8,780 bases of DNA. It comes from an uncultured Clostridia bacterium. GTDB taxonomy: Bacteria > Bacillota_A > Clostridia > Christensenellales > CAG-138. Shown here piece by piece: positions 8,252 through 8,780 of this stretch; the stretch's first letter is position 1; every line of letters starts with the position of its first letter. The notes beneath the pieces were generated by a model that ran no database searches, had not been told where the DNA came from, and saw only the letters and a list, made by a program, of their open reading frames with translations. The DNA lies in the NCBI GenBank assembly GCA_946539625.1, contig CAMNHT010000042.1, positions 1 to 8,780 of the forward strand, read 5' to 3'. The position numbers and the translations under genes were made by a program.

Positions 8252-8264
8252 CCTTTCGGCTGCG
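8247..8264 (-). promoter_or_regulatory. GAAA-capped leader stem-loop near rpsJ
   Basis: On the minus strand CGCAGCC-GAAA-GGCUGUG forms a seven-pair stem with one G-U wobble and a GNRA tetraloop; one further A-U pair can extend it. It is followed by an A-run, not a U-run, on the minus strand, so it is not an intrinsic terminator for the operon. GNRA loops often take part in tertiary contacts or protein binding. Confidence 0.55.
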
Positions 8265-8301
8265 TTTGTGGGACGGCACGGAGTGTCCGCTATTTTTGCC
8301 C

Positions 8302-8319
8302 CGTTCGGTTTCCCGAACG
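8302..8319 (-). promoter_or_regulatory. GAAA-capped perfect leader stem-loop
   Basis: On the minus strand CGUUCGG-GAAA-CCGAACG is a perfect seven-pair stem with a GNRA tetraloop. It lies in the middle of the leader of the nearer promoter. No U-run follows. It is the clearest secondary structure in the leader and a natural anchor for a structural model. Confidence 0.65.
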
Positions 8320-8374
8320 CTGAACCCCCGCGAAATTACCCGGAATGGCTGCCGGCAACCTCCGCGAAAGGCTC

Positions 8375-8407
8375 TTACGCCGCGGCATAGGCATACCGAT
8401 GGCGTAA
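8375..8407 (-). promoter_or_regulatory. Two-tiered stem-loop at the 5' end of the leader
   Basis: On the minus strand UUACGCC (8407-8401) pairs perfectly with GGCGUAA (8381-8375). Inside it, CGGUAU-GCCU-AUGCCG gives a second six-pair helix, one pair being G-U, separated by only a few unpaired bases. The hairpin would begin within a few bases of the predicted start site of the nearer promoter. A 5'-terminal hairpin of this type may protect the transcript or belong to a larger leader fold. Confidence 0.55.
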
Positions 8408-8408
8408 C

Positions 8409-8445
8409 CTTGACTATCATACATGACACACCGTAAAAAGTCAAG
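8409..8445. repeat. Perfect 7-bp inverted repeat spanning the nearer promoter
   Basis: On the minus strand CTTGACT (8445-8439) and AGTCAAG (8415-8409) form a perfect inverted repeat with 23 bases between the arms. The left arm contains the -35 box TTGACT, and the right arm begins directly after the -10 box and covers the likely start site. It could be a two-site operator, or the right arm may resemble the -35 box by chance. Confidence 0.5.
8416..8444 (-). promoter_or_regulatory. Predicted sigma-A promoter P2 of the S10 operon
   Basis: On the minus strand TTGACT (8444-8439) and TATGAT (8421-8416) are separated by exactly 17 bases, each one base off consensus. An AT-rich tract (about 8446-8465, including AAAATTTT) lies just upstream of the -35 box and may act as an UP element, as at strong ribosomal promoters. 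Transcription would start near 8409, giving a leader of about 240 nt before rpsJ. No start site was measured. Confidence 0.75.
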
Positions 8446-8490
8446 CATTTATGAAAATTTTACAAAGGTTTTCCATACCCTCGAAAATTC

Positions 8491-8535
8491 CAGACGCTGC
8501 GGGCCTTTTTCGTGATATATCACGCGCGACGTCTG
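8491..8535 (-). promoter_or_regulatory. Nested inverted repeats at the start of the P1 transcript
   Basis: On the minus strand CAGACG (8535-8530) can pair with CGTCTG (8496-8491). Between them lies a perfect 14-base palindrome, CGTGATATATCACG (8524-8511). The outer 5' arm overlaps the predicted start of the P1 transcript. The inner palindrome could be a DNA operator just downstream of P1 or a short RNA hairpin. Its core GTGATAT is also the core of the motif repeated at 8615-8780. Confidence 0.45.
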
Positions 8536-8537
8536 TT

Positions 8538-8567
8538 ATTATACGGGATAAGGCGCGTTTTTGCCAA
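8538..8567 (-). promoter_or_regulatory. Predicted sigma-A promoter P1 of the S10 operon
   Basis: On the minus strand TTGGCA (8567-8562) and a perfect TATAAT (8543-8538) are separated by 18 bases. Transcription would start near 8531, giving a leader of about 360 nt. P1 and P2 point the same way, toward rpsJ, and would serve the operon in tandem. The assignment rests on sequence match only. Confidence 0.65.
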
Positions 8568-8614
8568 TGCGGGTTTTGACATGGCAGGTATGCGATGGGA
8601 GAATAAGGGTGCGA

Positions 8615-8780
8615 AGTGATATTGTCCTTCGGACGGTGAAATTGCTTTGCAGTTATTTTTTGCTTCGCAAAGTGATATTTTGCCTTGCGGTAAAACGGAT
8701 GACCGCCTGCGTCCAAAAAAGAAAAAATTCTCCGCAAGGAGAATTTTCCTAAGCTCGCATCTTTGATGCGAATATCACTG
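8615..8780. repeat. Array of AGTGATATT motifs with interspersed mini-hairpins, cut by window edge
   Basis: On the plus strand the motif AGTGATATT occurs exactly at 8615-8623 and 8671-8679, and degenerately at 8635-8643 (GGTGAAATT) and 8651-8659 (AGTTATTTT). An inverted exact copy is at 8771-8779. The four direct copies are spaced 20, 16 and 20 bases. Each is followed by a small hairpin: GTCC-TTC-GGAC, GC-TTT-GC, TTGC-TTC-GCAA, and TTTTGCC-TTGC-GGTAAAA with one G-T pair. Next to the inverted copy lies TCGCATC-TTT-GATGCGA (8755-8771). The hairpins differ in sequence but keep their pairing. No coding gene is credible here. The right end of the element is outside the window. Its class is unknown to me; a dispersed REP-like or MITE-like element is the likeliest reading. 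Confidence 0.7.
8715..8747 (-). terminator. Intrinsic terminator-like hairpin reading toward the S10 operon
   Basis: On the minus strand AAAATTCTCC-TTGC-GGAGAATTTT is a perfect ten-pair stem with a four-base loop, followed by TT, C and six further T residues. It would stop transcription entering from the right, separating the S10 operon from whatever gene lies upstream. The stem is AT-rich at its base, so efficiency may be moderate. It lies inside the AGTGATATT array, so it may belong to that element rather than to a specific gene. Confidence 0.7.

Larger units (their letters stand above)
8170..8409 (-). promoter_or_regulatory. S10 operon 5' leader, structured
   Basis: This is the untranslated region between the nearer promoter and rpsJ, about 240 nt long, without a credible gene. 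It is rich in potential stem-loops, listed separately: one at its 5' end, a GAAA-capped hairpin in the middle, and a GAAA-capped hairpin near rpsJ that competes with another helix. No stem followed by a U-run is seen on the minus strand, so a classic attenuator looks unlikely; control at rpsJ translation start is more plausible. In E. coli the S10 leader is the target of L4. Whether this leader binds L4 or another ribosomal protein is inference from position only. Confidence 0.6.

Noticed and set aside
8245..8265. Intrinsic terminator or attenuator in the leader
   Set aside because: The hairpin at 8247-8264 is followed by A residues on the minus strand. The T-run lies before the stem on the plus strand, so it fits a terminator in neither direction.
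8290..8394. Possible 34-codon basic leader peptide on the minus strand (begins MPMPRRKSLS)
   Set aside because: There is no proper ribosome binding site ahead of its ATG, and the start lies inside the stem-loop at 8375-8407. It could only be supported by conservation or ribosome profiling.
8441..8737. 98-codon frame on the minus strand across the repeat array and P1
   Set aside because: It runs through the terminator hairpin, the repeat motifs and both -35/-10 boxes of P1, has no ribosome binding site, and resembles no family. The overlapping frames at 8561-8752 and 8244-8444 were rejected for the same reasons.
8615..8780. CRISPR array
   Set aside because: The repeated unit is only nine bases, degenerate, and present in both orientations, with self-pairing segments between copies instead of unique spacers of constant length.

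Overview
The window is almost entirely one ribosomal-protein operon on the minus strand, the S10-spc supercluster, read from right to left. Reading order: rpsJ (S10), rplC (L3), rplD (L4), rplW (L23), rplB (L2), rpsS (S19), rplV (L22), rpsC (S3), rplP (L16), rpmC (L29), rpsQ (S17), rplN (L14), rplX (L24), rplE (L5), rpsN (S14), rpsH (S8), rplF (L6), rplR (L18), and the first 76 codons of rpsE (S5), which runs off the left edge. Eighteen genes are complete.

The sequence points to a Bacillota (Firmicutes) bacterium, most likely of the Clostridia. The S10 and spc blocks are continuous with no break between rpmC-rpsQ and rplN. Almost every gene has a near-perfect AGGAGG ribosome binding site. S14 is the short zinc-binding type, and L24 carries a four-cysteine zinc-ribbon tail. 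The coding DNA is moderately GC-rich. The placement below phylum is inference.

The genes are packed tightly, with gaps of 1 to 22 bases and a one-base overlap at rplD/rplW. All 18 visible stop codons are TAA. At six junctions the stop is fused to the next ribosome binding site as TAAGGAGG, which suggests translational coupling along the whole transcript. The products assemble into the 30S (S10, S19, S3, S17, S14, S8, S5) and 50S (L3, L4, L23, L2, L22, L16, L29, L14, L24, L5, L6, L18) subunits. L4 and S8 are autoregulators of these operons in E. coli.

Upstream of rpsJ (8170-8780) there is no credible gene. The region holds two sigma-A-type promoters on the minus strand (-10 boxes at 8538-8543 and 8416-8421). 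They imply 5' leaders of about 360 and 240 nt. The leader contains several stem-loops, including two capped by GAAA, and a pair of mutually exclusive helices close to rpsJ. Further upstream, 8615 to the right edge holds a degenerate array of an AGTGATATT motif. Its copies are separated by small hairpins of different sequence but conserved pairing, and it includes a terminator-like hairpin reading toward the operon. This array, the leader, and an Ala/Lys-rich N-terminal extension on L5 are the least ordinary parts of an otherwise conserved locus.
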